From Methylobacter tundripaludum SV96 (GTDB lineage Bacteria > Pseudomonadota > Gammaproteobacteria > Methylococcales > Methylomonadaceae): DNA of 64,000 nt. The position numbers and the translations under genes were made by a program. Below, in pieces: positions 8,107 to 17,721 of this stretch. Under the pieces are notes generated by a model. The model was not told where the DNA came from. It saw nothing but the letters and a program-made list of their open reading frames with translations, and ran no database searches. The stretch covers positions 124,001 through 188,000 of the forward strand of contig NZ_JH109152.1 in NCBI RefSeq assembly GCF_000190755.2, read 5' to 3'. The number at the start of each line of letters is the position of its first letter. Within the stretch, counting starts at the first letter, position 1.

Positions 8107-8966
8107 CAAAAATTCACCTGGAAACGTTCGGCAAAGGCAAGCCCATTGTGCTGGTGCATGGCTGGGCGATGCACACCGGTATCTGGCGCGAGTTCGCCAA
8201 GCAGTTGGCGCAAAATTACCGTGTTACCTGTATCGATTTGCCGGGACACGGGCGTAGCGAAAAAATCGATCCGTTTACGTTGGAACGGATTAGCGACGAG
8301 TTGGTTAATATAATCCCCCCTAGCCCCTCTTTTTCAAAGGGGGGGAATGAGTATGCCTCTTGCCCAAGAGAGGGCAATGGGCAAACCTCCCTCTTTAAAA
8401 AAGGGGCTGGAGGGATTTGCTGGCTGGGCTGGTCCTTGGGCGCTACGGTGGTGCTTGATATAGCCGATCGTTACCCGGAGCGGGTGTCTTCACTGGTTTT
8501 GCTGGCGGGGAATCCCTCGTATACGCAAACAGAACAATGGCCGGGCATGGATACAGGCTTGCTGGATGATTTTGCGGGGCATTTGAATAAAAACTGTCAG
8601 GCGACTTTGCTGCGTTTTTTATCCTTGCAGGTAAACGGCTTGCCCGATCGGAAAATCCTGTTGAAGACGCTTAAAGAATCCGTGTTTGAATGCGATGCGC
8701 CTGATAAAAATACCTTGCAGGGCGGATTGAAAATACTAAAAGAGGCTGATTTGAGGCCGGTTTTATCCGGGCTGACTATTCCTGTCTCGGCCATCTTAGG
8801 CGGCCTGGACACCTTGGTTCCCGTGGCCGTAGGTCAAAAAATGCAGCAGTTATTGCCAAGCTTGGAATTAAATGTAATCGACAGGGCAGGGCATGTGCCG
8901 TTTTTATCGCACAGCCGGGAAACGCTGGCGATTATTTCCCGATTTATGGATGAGCAATGTATTTAG
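8103..8966 (+). CDS. bioH: Pimeloyl-ACP methyl ester carboxylesterase BioH, with in-frame insertion
   Basis: This alpha/beta hydrolase removes the methyl group from pimeloyl-ACP methyl ester. The nucleophile is S111 in 'LGWSLG'; D236 ('GGLDTLVP') and H264 ('RAGHVPF') complete the triad. The GTG at 8103 is preferred: it overlaps the bioF stop (GTGA) and sits 6 bp after AGG, whereas the TTG at 8097 has no room for a ribosome binding site. The protein is 287 residues, about 30 longer than the 256-residue E. coli BioH. The excess is a Pro/Gly/Lys-rich stretch at about 71-104, just before the nucleophile strand, encoded by a palindromic repeat. Whether the enzyme stays active is uncertain, although no catalytic residue is lost. 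Confidence 0.92.
   Translation: MTKIHLETFGKGKPIVLVHGWAMHTGIWREFAKQLAQNYRVTCIDLPGHGRSEKIDPFTLERISDELVNIIPPSPSFSKGGNEYASCPREGNGQTSLFKKGAGGICWLGWSLGATVVLDIADRYPERVSSLVLLAGNPSYTQTEQWPGMDTGLLDDFAGHLNKNCQATLLRFLSLQVNGLPDRKILLKTLKESVFECDAPDKNTLQGGLKILKEADLRPVLSGLTIPVSAILGGLDTLVPVAVGQKMQQLLPSLELNVIDRAGHVPFLSHSRETLAIISRFMDEQCI
8312..8417. repeat. Palindromic mini-element inserted within bioH
   Basis: This is an element of about 106 bp with imperfect terminal inverted repeats of about 33 bp. The left arm begins AATCCCCCCTAGCCCCTCTT; the reverse complement of the right arm begins AAATCCCTCCAGCCCCTTTT. Each arm is itself palindromic (CCCCTC ... GGGG), like the C-rich/G-rich repeats common in intergenic DNA of many bacteria. 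The frame stays open through it, adding about 34 codons. No clear target duplication is visible. Confidence 0.75.
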
Positions 8967-9730
8967 ATAAAGCCAAAATCAGGCAGTCGTTTGCTGCGGC
9001 TTCGGTTACTTATGACGGTGTTGCCGAGCTACAGCGCACTGTCGGTAAGGCGCTGCTGGGCACTATCGATACCGAAAGCCTGAGGGGGCCTCTGTTGGAC
9101 TTGGGGTGCGGCACCGGTTTTTTATCCGCAAAGTTATTGGCGTTTGCTCAGCCTGTTATCGCGCTGGATATGGCGTTGCCGATGTTGCAGGTAACGCGAA
9201 CAAAGCTGGCCGATATGCCGAATGTCACTTATTTATGCGCCGATGCCGAGCAGTTGCCGCTTGCCGGACAAATCGTCGATGGCGTGTTTTCCAATCTCGC
9301 GTTGCAGTGGTGCATCAATCTCGATGTCGTTTTTACCGATATTAAACGGGTATTGAAACCGGGCGGTCGGCTGGTTTTTTCGACATTCGGCCCGCAAACG
9401 TTACAGGAATTAAAAGCCGCGTGGGCGGATGTCGACGACTACAACCACGTTAATGACTTTTATAGCGAGCAACAGCTGACTCACTTTCTCCAGTTGGCGG
9501 GTTACACCGAGATAAAAATTGAAACCAGGCTTTATAGATCGAGCTACGGTTCGGTTTTGGCGCTGATGAAGGAGCTAAAGCACATCGGCGCGCATAACAT
9601 GATTGCCGGGCGTAATAAAAATATCACTACCAAAACGCAGATGCAGCGCATGATTGCGGCTTATGAGCGGCATCGGACCAGCGATCGGATTCCTGCGACT
9701 TACGAGGCCATTATGGTCACGGCAAGCTAA
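8957..9730 (+). CDS. bioC: Malonyl-ACP O-methyltransferase BioC
   Basis: This 257-residue class I methyltransferase caps malonyl-ACP so that fatty acid synthase can build the pimeloyl chain. SAM motif I is 'LLDLGCGTGFLS' (about 46-57), motif II 'IALDMALPML', and post-I 'VDGVFSNLALQWC', characteristic of BioC. It starts 10 bp inside bioH and ends with TAATG shared with bioD, consistent with translational coupling. Confidence 0.95.
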   Translation: MYLDKAKIRQSFAAASVTYDGVAELQRTVGKALLGTIDTESLRGPLLDLGCGTGFLSAKLLAFAQPVIALDMALPMLQVTRTKLADMPNVTYLCADAEQLPLAGQIVDGVFSNLALQWCINLDVVFTDIKRVLKPGGRLVFSTFGPQTLQELKAAWADVDDYNHVNDFYSEQQLTHFLQLAGYTEIKIETRLYRSSYGSVLALMKELKHIGAHNMIAGRNKNITTKTQMQRMIAAYERHRTSDRIPATYEAIMVTAS

Positions 9731-10389
9731 TGGAAAAAGGTTACTTTATAACCGGCACCGACACCAACGTCGGCAAAACTTGGGCGACGATTGCGCTGAT
9801 GCGTTACTTTAAAAGTCAGGGAAAATCGGTTGTAGGCATGAAACCCGTTGCCGCCGGTTGTTTGATGTTGGACGGGCGGCTGCAAAATGAAGATGCGTTG
9901 CTGATACAAGAAAACGCGTCATTGCAGATTGATTACGACTTGATCAACCCTTACGCCTACGAACTGCCTGTTTCTCCTCATATTGCGGGTGTAAAAGACC
10001 CGGTCAGACTGGATCATTTGGCCGTCAAATTCGAGCTGTTGAAAGCCCTGGCCGACATCGTTGTCGTTGAAGGCGCCGGAGGTTGGTACACGCCTTTAAA
10101 TGAGCGGGAAGCTATCAGCGATTTGGCAAAAGTGCTGGCGCTGCCGGTTATTATGGTAGTCGCCATCAAGTTGGGGTGTATTAATCATGCAAGACTGACG
10201 CATCAGGCGATAAAGCAGTCAGGCGTAAATTGTGCGGGCTGGATTGCAGTTTGTACGGACCCGGAGTTGTTAAACGGGGACGAGAATATCCTGACCATAA
10301 AAGTCGGTGTGGATGCGCCTTTGCTGGGTGTTCTCCCTTATAGGGAAAGCGCTGATTTCAATTTTTTCGCGGAACAAGTGCAGATATAA
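9730..10389 (+). CDS. bioD: ATP-dependent dethiobiotin synthetase BioD
   Basis: This 219-residue enzyme closes the ureido ring of biotin using CO2 and ATP. The P-loop 'TGTDTNVGKTW' (about 7-17) and 'VVEGAGGWYTPL' (about 112-123) are diagnostic. The ATG shares one base with the bioC stop. It is the last gene of the biotin run. Confidence 0.96.
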   Translation: MEKGYFITGTDTNVGKTWATIALMRYFKSQGKSVVGMKPVAAGCLMLDGRLQNEDALLIQENASLQIDYDLINPYAYELPVSPHIAGVKDPVRLDHLAVKFELLKALADIVVVEGAGGWYTPLNEREAISDLAKVLALPVIMVVAIKLGCINHARLTHQAIKQSGVNCAGWIAVCTDPELLNGDENILTIKVGVDAPLLGVLPYRESADFNFFAEQVQI

Positions 10390-10576
10390 CCGCGCATTGG
10401 TAATACATCTTTACGGCTATACGGATACAGGAGATAGAGCAATGCAGGAGCTGTTGTCGAACGCCTTTACGGGTGACCAGGTAAAAATAAAACATGACAA
10501 AGTCTCCGAGAAAGCCCTATTATTTTCGTTTTTTTCCAGTTAGATTCGCCGTTAACTTACGGCACAAGGTTAATGC

Positions 10577-12424
10577 ATGTCGATTCGCACTATCTCATCA
10601 GTAAAATTAATTTTAGTTGCCGGTACGCTGTTGTCCGGATGTACAACGACCCGGCAAATTGTGGTTGATCATCCTTCCACTCAGGCGAGCCAGTTTCAAC
10701 CTTTACAAGGTTTTCAATCCATTGATGGCGATGATTATTATGTGCGGTTGATTTCGGAGTTCGATTTTAAAGGCGACAATGTCTTAAAAAGCGGCTGTAC
10801 CAATATGGCGCCTTCTTATGAAAAAGGCGATTTATCGGCGGCTCTTATTTATAGCGTGCGTAACGAGGCGCTGAAGTTTAGTCGTGAAGCTACCGGCTTT
10901 TTGTATCAGGCGACCACCGGCAAGTGCAATTTTACCTTCGATGCCAAGAAGCTTTACCTGACGCCGTGGATACGTCTGGATTCGGGCAGGGAAACCATGG
11001 TCGATTATAACTTTTACACGAACGCTAATAGCGACGTGGATGTATCGAGCTTGGTCGGTGATGTGAATGCAGCCGGCAATTTGCTGGCGCTGACGGGCGT
11101 CGGCATGGGGGTTGCGATCATGGGGCAGGTTGCCGGGCAGTGGGTAAAGAGCAATCAGCAGGCGGAAGTAACAACGCCTGCGTCCCATCAATCGGCCAAA
11201 CATAGTTCGGAGTCGCATTCATTACCGGCGGCTACGACTTATGCAGGTAAGACCGGAACGCTCAATCAGACGATGTTTAAGGTTTTTGATGTGGCGGAAG
11301 GCGGGTTCCATCTGTTTGGTTCCGATACCAAGCAGCTGGGTGAACTAAAGATTTATCCGGAAATTTTGCCTTCTTTGCTGTTAAAAACGACGGCTGACGG
11401 CATCCCTGATGCACGCGATTTGTCGTTCGAAGAAATTGGCTATTCGCCAATAAAATCAGCGGCTGGGGAAATCAATCTTCAGCAATTGATTGAGCAATCG
11501 AAACATCCGGCAAAACCGAATTTAAAGCCTGACTGGAATAATTACCCGGACGTGGAAGGTAATTGCCGGAAATTGAAACTGGTGATGAAGGATTTGGGTT
11601 TTAACAAGTTTGACCGCAATGCGGTGATTTACTATTTTCTGGCTAAAAATGGCGATTGGAACAACTACAATATTACTCGGCAAAAGACGCAGAGTGAAGA
11701 AATGCGCCCTAAAGTCATAGAAAGTTATCGCAGCAAAAACTTCGCTAATTGTCTGGCACCTGATGATTATGTGGCTATGAAGTCGATGGGATTGCCGGTT
11801 AATACGCCGTCCGACTGGGATCAGGTGGGCGAGGCCAGCCACAAAAAAGAGCAATTGTTTACGCCGCTTAAGTCGATTGAGAGGCAGTTGGTTGCAGTGC
11901 TGAACAATCCAAACAAGGCAGAAATGGAGCGTCAGCTGTTTCCCTTGCTAAGTACGGAAAAAAATGGCGACGGCAGTGTGTTACTGCAAAATCATTTAGG
12001 TAATTTTGGCTTGGAATTATTGCTGAATCCTCCGGTAGCGCCAGCTCCTACGGATGCTTCAATTGCCCAGGTTGCTCCCGTTGTAGCAGCAGCGCCTGCG
12101 TCGGCGGCTATCCCTGGCGAGGGCGTTATTGTCAGCGCTCGTCAACTGGCGCAAGTCTTTTCAGGGTTGTTAATAAACGAGCTGAGCTGCGCGCGCCCGG
12201 TTCCTGACAGCTTGGGAAAATCTGCGGGACTTTTATTATTTACCACTAAGGAAGGCAGTCCGCGTGTTAAAGGCGGCGCTATGGAGTTTGAATTTTCCGG
12301 CGGCAAGATTACACGCGTTGCTTTTCAGCTATCCACCTATCGGGATTTCGAGCAGGATTTGTTGGATCGTCCGGAAATTGGCGGATGTCGAATTGACCCT
12401 TCTTTTCTGGCAAAGTTACACTAA
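10577..12424 (+). CDS. Large predicted lipoprotein of unknown function
   Basis: This is a 615-residue protein with a lipoprotein signal: a basic start, a hydrophobic stretch and the lipobox LLSGC at about residues 18-22, so the mature form would begin at Cys22. The body has no family I recognise. A Gly/Ala-rich hydrophobic patch near residue 170 ('NLLALTGVGMGVAIMGQVAG') could be a second membrane contact. An Ala/Pro-rich linker (about 493-515) separates a C-terminal domain of about 100 residues beginning 'SARQLAQVFSGLLINEL', which contains Cys residues. It stands alone, 187 bp after bioD, and no partner is evident. Confidence 0.75.
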   Translation: MSIRTISSVKLILVAGTLLSGCTTTRQIVVDHPSTQASQFQPLQGFQSIDGDDYYVRLISEFDFKGDNVLKSGCTNMAPSYEKGDLSAALIYSVRNEALKFSREATGFLYQATTGKCNFTFDAKKLYLTPWIRLDSGRETMVDYNFYTNANSDVDVSSLVGDVNAAGNLLALTGVGMGVAIMGQVAGQWVKSNQQAEVTTPASHQSAKHSSESHSLPAATTYAGKTGTLNQTMFKVFDVAEGGFHLFGSDTKQLGELKIYPEILPSLLLKTTADGIPDARDLSFEEIGYSPIKSAAGEINLQQLIEQSKHPAKPNLKPDWNNYPDVEGNCRKLKLVMKDLGFNKFDRNAVIYYFLAKNGDWNNYNITRQKTQSEEMRPKVIESYRSKNFANCLAPDDYVAMKSMGLPVNTPSDWDQVGEASHKKEQLFTPLKSIERQLVAVLNNPNKAEMERQLFPLLSTEKNGDGSVLLQNHLGNFGLELLLNPPVAPAPTDASIAQVAPVVAAAPASAAIPGEGVIVSARQLAQVFSGLLINELSCARPVPDSLGKSAGLLLFTTKEGSPRVKGGAMEFEFSGGKITRVAFQLSTYRDFEQDLLDRPEIGGCRIDPSFLAKLH

Positions 12425-12605
12425 CGTAAATGTTGTTCTGATATTATTCACCCCGGCTTGGAAATTAACAAAAAAATCAGGTTTTTGGTGGGCGGGGAGT
12501 GTGTTGATTTATACCATAAATTAAATATGGATTTGGAGTTAGATATAATCCATAATGTTTGTGCGGTAAATAATCAATAATATAAAAAATATCAGGAGAG
12601 ACGTT

Positions 12606-13004
12606 ATGGCTTTAATTACTTGGACAGCCGGTCAATACGGTACAAATGTTGGCTTTGCAGATGATGAACATAAGATTTTGTTTGATAAGCTTAATAAACT
12701 GTATGATTTAGCAACAGGAGGAGCGGAACGTTCTGCAATAGGTGCGCAATTAGATGATTTGATTTCATATGTTGTCGATCATTTTGCTCATGAAGAAAAA
12801 GAAATGCTGGCAAAAGGTTATGCAGGCTACGATCGCCACAAGGAGGAGCATGAAGCTTTGATAGGTATTTGCGGCGGTCTGCAAGCAAAATTTCATGCGG
12901 GTCAGGCAGAAGTTGACGAAGGCGTTGGTCAACTGGTTAAGGGTTGGTTAGATAGCCACATTCCTAACTTTGATATGGCTTATGCGGATGCGCTAAACAG
13001 CTAA
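12606..13004 (+). CDS. Bacteriohemerythrin
   Basis: This 132-residue four-helix protein carries a non-heme di-iron O2 site. The ligand pattern is present: His in 'DDEHKILFDKL' (about 22), 'HFAHEEKEM' (His and Glu, about 58-66), 'DRHKEEH' (two His) and 'HIPNFD' (His and Asp) near the C-terminus. Single-domain bacteriohemerythrins are abundant in methanotrophs, where delivery of O2 has been proposed. CAGGAGAG upstream is a strong ribosome binding site, and a terminator follows immediately, so it is a single-gene unit. Confidence 0.93.
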   Translation: MALITWTAGQYGTNVGFADDEHKILFDKLNKLYDLATGGAERSAIGAQLDDLISYVVDHFAHEEKEMLAKGYAGYDRHKEEHEALIGICGGLQAKFHAGQAEVDEGVGQLVKGWLDSHIPNFDMAYADALNS

Positions 13005-13030
13005 TCCGATTCCAAAATTAGAAAACAAAG

Positions 13031-13065
13031 GGCTTGTGAGTTGCATTGATTCACAAGCCTTTTTA
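13031..13065 (+). terminator. Rho-independent terminator after bacteriohemerythrin
   Basis: A perfect 9-bp stem, GGCTTGTGA (13031-13039) and TCACAAGCC (13051-13059), with an 11-nt loop is followed by a T-run. Confidence 0.88.
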
Positions 13066-13247
13066 TTGCGCTAAATAATATCAAGGAAAGGACAGCTGGT
13101 ATAGATTGCCTTCATAGGTTAAAATCAAAAAGATTATTTGTGATAATTATTACGTAAACGGAATAGGGCCGACCTTGGCATGTCCTGAAATTACGAAACG
13201 ATATAACGCATACAAGAGTTTATAACTACTAACGAGGAGGCTGCTCC

Positions 13248-14402
13248 GTGAAGAAAACAAAGCAACTGTTCGCAGGTCTGATCTTAATGGCTTTAGGCCT
13301 AGGGACAGCGCAGGCGGAATATACGCTCAATTTAATGAGAGGGGTTACAAAGGTCAGTAATGACGTTTATGACCTGCACATGCTGATTCTATGGATTTGT
13401 GTATTCATAGGTATTGGTGTGTTCGGAACTATGTTCTACTCGATTTACCATCATCGTAAATCAAGAGGACATAAAGCGGAGCAGTTTCATGAAAATACCA
13501 CGGTTGAAATTATTTGGACGATTATCCCGACCTTGATTTTGATTGGCATGGCTATTCCAGCCACCAAGGCCATGATAGAGCTGGATGATGTGCAAGAATC
13601 CGAAATGTCCATTAAGGTAACCGGACATCAATGGAAGTGGGAATATGAATATCTTGATAATGGAATTCATTTTTTCAGCAGTCTGGATGAGGCGAGCAAT
13701 AAAGTACGTCAAGTAGGTTCAGGCATCGATCCTAGATCCGTTCCTCATTACTTGTTGAATGTTGATAAGCCGTTAGTTATTCCAACTAAGAAGAAAATTC
13801 GTTTTGTATTTACCTCAGCAGACGTAATCCATTCATGGTGGGTGCCGGATCTGGGTTGGAAAAAAGATACTAATCCCGGTTTTATCAATGAATCATGGAC
13901 TTCTGTAGATGAGCCAGGTACTTATCGTGGTCAATGTACCGAACTTTGCGGTAAGGATCATGGGTTTATGCCGATTGTGGTCATCGCAATGAACGAACCT
14001 GACTACAATGCCTGGGTAGAGCAGCAAAAAGCGGCGATAGCGGCTGAAGCAGGATCGGCAAGCAAGCAGTGGACTAATGAAGAATTGATCGCTAAAGGTA
14101 AATCCGTTTACGACACGAACTGTTCATCTTGTCATATGGCGGATGGCGCGGGTTTATCGGGCACTTTCCCTGCTATAACAGCAAGTAAAGTGGTAACCGG
14201 CGATATTAATGCTCAAGTTAAGCTGATGTTGGATGGAAAAGGCATGATGCCTGCGTTCGGGAAAATATTAAGCCCAGTTGATTTCGCGGCAGTCGTAACA
14301 TATACCCGTAATGGTCTGGGTAATTCAGTGGGTGATTCTATTCAACCCTCAGCTATCCAGACTCTGCAATCGGCTACACCGGCGGCAGGTAAAAGTGAAT
14401 AA
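13248..14402 (+). CDS. coxB: Cytochrome c oxidase subunit II with fused cytochrome c domain (caa3 type)
   Basis: This 384-residue subunit carries CuA, the entry point for electrons. It has a signal peptide (cleavage probably after AQA, residue 23) and two membrane helices (about 44-66 and 88-106). The cupredoxin domain has CuA ligands H195, C230, C234, H238 and M241 in 'CTELCGKDHGFM'. After an Ala-rich linker, a C-terminal cytochrome c domain has heme motif CSSCH (292-296). This architecture defines caa3-type oxidases. The start is GTG, with GAGGAGG 7 bp upstream. It leads the oxidase operon. Confidence 0.96.
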   Translation: MKKTKQLFAGLILMALGLGTAQAEYTLNLMRGVTKVSNDVYDLHMLILWICVFIGIGVFGTMFYSIYHHRKSRGHKAEQFHENTTVEIIWTIIPTLILIGMAIPATKAMIELDDVQESEMSIKVTGHQWKWEYEYLDNGIHFFSSLDEASNKVRQVGSGIDPRSVPHYLLNVDKPLVIPTKKKIRFVFTSADVIHSWWVPDLGWKKDTNPGFINESWTSVDEPGTYRGQCTELCGKDHGFMPIVVIAMNEPDYNAWVEQQKAAIAAEAGSASKQWTNEELIAKGKSVYDTNCSSCHMADGAGLSGTFPAITASKVVTGDINAQVKLMLDGKGMMPAFGKILSPVDFAAVVTYTRNGLGNSVGDSIQPSAIQTLQSATPAAGKSE

Positions 14403-14456
14403 GTCATTGCGTTGTTATCGATCTAATCTTTTTTATATATTCAAGAGGTATGAAAT

Positions 14457-16073
14457 ATGTCTGCTGTAGTCGCTGAACATGATGATCATCACGATCATCA
14501 CGAGCATGGCCCTGCCAAGGGGCTATTAAGATGGGTTATTACCACCAATCATAAAGATATCGGTACGTTATATTTGCTGTTTGCCCTGACGATGTTTTTT
14601 GTCGGCGGCGCAATGGCAATGGTTATTCGCGCCGAATTGTTTGAACCGGGTATGCAGTTTGTTAATCCCCAGTTCTTTAATTCGATGACCACCATGCATG
14701 CCTTGGTTATGGTATTCGGCGCAGTTATGCCGGCATTCGTCGGCTTGGCCAACTGGATGATTCCAATGATGATTGGCGCTCCGGATATGGCATTGCCGCG
14801 TATGAATAACATGAGCTTCTGGTTGCTGGTTGCCGGTGTTTTATTACTGGCAAGCACCTTGTTTATGGAAGGCGGCGCACCTGCCAGCGGTTGGACTTTG
14901 TATCCACCGTTAGTATTGCAAACCGGTAAGGCATTGCCTTTCGCGATTTTCTCTGTGCATTTGCTGGGTATCTCGTCAATCATGGGTGCGATTAACATCA
15001 TTGCAACTATTTTCAATATGCGTGCCCCAGGCATGACCTTGATGAAAATGCCGATGTTTGTTTGGACCTGGTTGATTACCGCTTTCTTGTTAATCGCTAT
15101 CATGCCTGTTTTTGCCGGCGCAGTGACCATGTTGTTAACAGACAAATTCTTCAATACCAGCTTTTTTGATGCTGCCGGTGGTGGTGATCCAGTTCTTTAT
15201 CAACACATTTTCTGGTTTTTTGGGCATCCTGAAGTTTATGTAATGATTCTGCCTACCTTCGGTGTGGCTTCTACAATCATTCCGGTATTTGCTCGCAAAC
15301 CTTTGTTTGGTTATAGCTCAATGGTTTATGCGACTGCTTCAATTGCATTTTTGTCATTTATCGTATGGGCTCACCATATGTTTACGGTCGGCATGCCAAT
15401 AGCAGGCGAGTTGTATTTCATGTATGCAACCATGTTAATTGCAATTCCTACCGGGGTTAAAGTTTTTAACTGGACTGCGACCATGTGGAAAGGTTCGATG
15501 ACTTTTGAAACACCGATGTTGTTTTCGATTGCTTTTGTCGTTTTGTTTACGATGGGTGGATTCACCGGATTGATGATGTCTGTTGCACCGGTTGATTTTC
15601 AGTATCACGATACTTATTTTATTGTCGCGCATTTCCATTACACGCTGGTTCCAGCTTCGGTCTTTATATTGATGGCTGCCGGCTATTTTTGGCTGCCTAA
15701 ATGGACCGGTCATATGTATGACGAAAGAATCGGTCGGTTGCACTTCTGGTTATCTGTAGTATCGGTCAATATCCTGTTTTTCCCTCAGCATTTCCTGGGA
15801 CTTGCCGGTATGCCTCGCAGAATTCCTGATTATGCCGTTCAATTTGCGGATTGGAATATGATTTCCAGTATTGGCGGTTTTATATTCGGTGCCAGCCAAC
15901 TGCTGTTCCTGTATATCGTTATCGATACAATCAAAGGCGGAACCGGCGAAAAAGTAACTGATGAAGTGTGGGAAGACGCTGCCAAGCATAGCTTGGAGTG
16001 GACTTTGCCATCACCACCGCCGTATCATTCTTTTACTACACCACCTACAGTTATACCGACTGAGCATATCTAG
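14457..16073 (+). CDS. coxA: Cytochrome c oxidase subunit I
   Basis: This 538-residue catalytic subunit of an aa3-type heme-copper oxidase holds heme a and the heme a3-CuB centre. The CuB block '[12 protein letters not shown]' carries the His-Tyr pair, the two-His block is 'WAHHMFTVG', and the heme His pair is in '[13 protein letters not shown]'. Family blocks such as '[11 protein letters not shown]' are intact, with about 12 membrane helices. The N-terminus is unusually His-rich ([11 protein letters not shown]), possibly a metal-handling tail. Confidence 0.97.
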   Translation: MSAVVAEHDDHHDHHEHGPAKGLLRWVITTNHKDIGTLYLLFALTMFFVGGAMAMVIRAELFEPGMQFVNPQFFNSMTTMHALVMVFGAVMPAFVGLANWMIPMMIGAPDMALPRMNNMSFWLLVAGVLLLASTLFMEGGAPASGWTLYPPLVLQTGKALPFAIFSVHLLGISSIMGAINIIATIFNMRAPGMTLMKMPMFVWTWLITAFLLIAIMPVFAGAVTMLLTDKFFNTSFFDAAGGGDPVLYQHIFWFFGHPEVYVMILPTFGVASTIIPVFARKPLFGYSSMVYATASIAFLSFIVWAHHMFTVGMPIAGELYFMYATMLIAIPTGVKVFNWTATMWKGSMTFETPMLFSIAFVVLFTMGGFTGLMMSVAPVDFQYHDTYFIVAHFHYTLVPASVFILMAAGYFWLPKWTGHMYDERIGRLHFWLSVVSVNILFFPQHFLGLAGMPRRIPDYAVQFADWNMISSIGGFIFGASQLLFLYIVIDTIKGGTGEKVTDEVWEDAAKHSLEWTLPSPPPYHSFTTPPTVIPTEHI

Positions 16074-16133
16074 GGTATTGCATTCAGGTTGCTTTCAAAA
16101 GCAACCTGCTTAGATAACGTATCAGGTGAAATA

Positions 16134-16232
16134 ATGAATACCAAACAAAAAAATATTTTGACAGCAGTGATTTTGATTACAATTGCGGTCACTATTTATG
16201 TTTTTGCAGTGATAAGAGCTGTTTCTCAATGA
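16134..16232 (+). CDS. 32-residue single-helix membrane peptide in the cox operon
   Basis: This small ORF runs from ATG 16134 to TGA 16230-16232 and encodes MNTKQKN followed by one hydrophobic helix and a short polar tail. Its stop overlaps the ctaG start (ATGA), suggesting translational coupling. Short one-helix peptides of this kind between coxA and ctaG are annotated elsewhere as cytochrome oxidase small assembly proteins; I assign this by position, length and topology only. Confidence 0.65.
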   Translation: MNTKQKNILTAVILITIAVTIYVFAVIRAVSQ

Positions 16233-16771
16233 AGGAAGGCGTTACTCAAAAAAACACTAAGTTAGTTCGGATATTGGTGTTTGTTGTATTGGGAATGTTT
16301 GGTTTTGGCTATGCCCTGGTTCCTCTTTATGATGTTTTGTGTGAAGTAACAGGACTCAATGGAAAAGTCGAATCGTCCGCTATTAAGGAAGTTAGCTACG
16401 AAATTGATAAAAACAGAGAGGTCACCGTAGAGTTTATGACTGCGCTGAATGAGGCAACACCGATGGTGTTTCGTTCAGAAATAAAAAAATTAAAAGTTCA
16501 TCCAGGCGAATATTATACGGTGAATTTTTATGCGGAAAATAAGACCGATAAGGTAATGATTGCTCGGGCAATTCCAAGTATTTCACCCGGAGCGGTTGCT
16601 GAATTTTTTAAAAAAACAGAGTGTTTTTGTTTTTCAGAACAGACATTCAAAGCGCGAGAAGGCAGGACTATGCCGGTGCGTTTTGTTGTTAACCCTGAAT
16701 TACCCGAGAAATATAAAACGATTACACTTGCATATACATTTTTTGATAATACTGAAACATCAGTGAAATGA
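16229..16771 (+). CDS. ctaG: Cytochrome c oxidase assembly protein CtaG (Cox11)
   Basis: This 180-residue copper chaperone builds CuB in subunit I. It has an N-terminal membrane helix (about 12-31), then a periplasmic immunoglobulin-like domain carrying the copper-binding 'ECFCFSEQ' motif (about 131-138). '[13 protein letters not shown]' after the helix is typical of Cox11. It lies between the small membrane peptide and coxC. Confidence 0.95.
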   Translation: MKEGVTQKNTKLVRILVFVVLGMFGFGYALVPLYDVLCEVTGLNGKVESSAIKEVSYEIDKNREVTVEFMTALNEATPMVFRSEIKKLKVHPGEYYTVNFYAENKTDKVMIARAIPSISPGAVAEFFKKTECFCFSEQTFKAREGRTMPVRFVVNPELPEKYKTITLAYTFFDNTETSVK

Positions 16772-16783
16772 GAGAGGAAGGTC

Positions 16784-17647
16784 ATGTCTACAAGTAACGA
16801 GTATTACATTCCGCATAAAGCTACCTGGCCGGTCATTGGAACTGCCGGTTTGGTGATGATGCTGGCTGGATTTGCAAATTATTTAAATGGTTCGACAGCC
16901 GGTTCGGCCTGGATGTTGTTGGGGCTAACGGTATTTATTGTTATGCTTGCCGGGTGGTTCACATTGCAGTCCGGGGAAAGTGAATCAGGCATGTATAGTA
17001 CGCAGGTGGGTATTTCCTATCGTATGGGCATGATGTGGTTTATCTTTTCGGAAATCATGTTTTTTGCCGTTTTCTTCGGTACACTTTGGTATACGCGTAA
17101 TTTATCGGTGCCGTGGCTGGGCGGTGAAGGCGCTAGGGCAGCAACTAAAGAGCTATTGTGGCCTTCTTTCGAAGCAGTCTGGCCTACCAATGGTCCCGGT
17201 AAAGTCGGCGGCGAATTCGAGCCTATGGGAGCGTGGGGATTGCCTTTCCTGAATACCTTAATTCTGCTGACTAGCGGCGTATCTTGTACTTGGGCGCATC
17301 ATGGCTTGCTGGCAAAAAACCGCGATCAGTTAATTAAAGGCTTGGCGGCTACTGTAGGTCTGGGCCTCTTATTCGTGTCATTCCAGGCATTCGAATATCA
17401 TGAAGCGTATACTGAAATGGGTTTAACTTTGGGTTCAGGCATCTATGGATCTACCTTTTTCATGTTGACCGGTTTTCATGGTTTCCATGTTTGCGTAGGG
17501 GCTATTATTCTGAGCGTTGTTTTATTCCGTAGCTGGAAAGGTCACTTTAAACCGGAAAATCATTTCGCTTTTGAAGCCGCTGCCTGGTATTGGCATTTCG
17601 TTGACGTGGTATGGTTAGGATTATTTGTATTTGTTTATGTAATTTAG
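16784..17647 (+). CDS. coxC: Cytochrome c oxidase subunit III
   Basis: This 287-residue integral membrane subunit has seven predicted helices. Family blocks include 'MMWFIFSEIMFFAVFFG' (about 84-100), 'GSTFFMLTGFHGFHVCVG' (about 222-239) and 'WYWHFVDVVWLGLF' near the C-terminus. It stabilises subunit I and affects proton uptake. The gene ends the first part of the operon, with a strong terminator 17 bp downstream. Confidence 0.96.
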   Translation: MSTSNEYYIPHKATWPVIGTAGLVMMLAGFANYLNGSTAGSAWMLLGLTVFIVMLAGWFTLQSGESESGMYSTQVGISYRMGMMWFIFSEIMFFAVFFGTLWYTRNLSVPWLGGEGARAATKELLWPSFEAVWPTNGPGKVGGEFEPMGAWGLPFLNTLILLTSGVSCTWAHHGLLAKNRDQLIKGLAATVGLGLLFVSFQAFEYHEAYTEMGLTLGSGIYGSTFFMLTGFHGFHVCVGAIILSVVLFRSWKGHFKPENHFAFEAAAWYWHFVDVVWLGLFVFVYVI

Positions 17648-17663
17648 TCTAAACAGCCAAACC

Positions 17664-17700
17664 AAAAAAAGCGCTGCCTAACAGACAGCGCTTTTTTTTT
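17664..17700. terminator. Bidirectional terminator after coxC
   Basis: The stem AGCGCTG/CAGCGCT around a short loop is flanked by an A-run before and ten T after, so it can act for coxC (plus strand) and for the small gene reading leftward at 17722-17970. Confidence 0.9.
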
Positions 17701-17721
17701 GTCGGAATGGTTGAGTCGTTT

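Noticed and set aside
10390-10576. Small frame between bioD and the lipoprotein gene
   Set aside because: A 33-codon frame from about 10442 has no good ribosome binding site or composition signal; nothing supportable.
12425-12605. Search for a regulatory RNA before the bacteriohemerythrin gene
   Set aside because: AT-rich sequence only; no stable conserved structure recognised.
14549-15154. 201-codon minus-strand frame opposite coxA
   Set aside because: It is a shadow of a highly conserved membrane-protein gene and shows no family motif.
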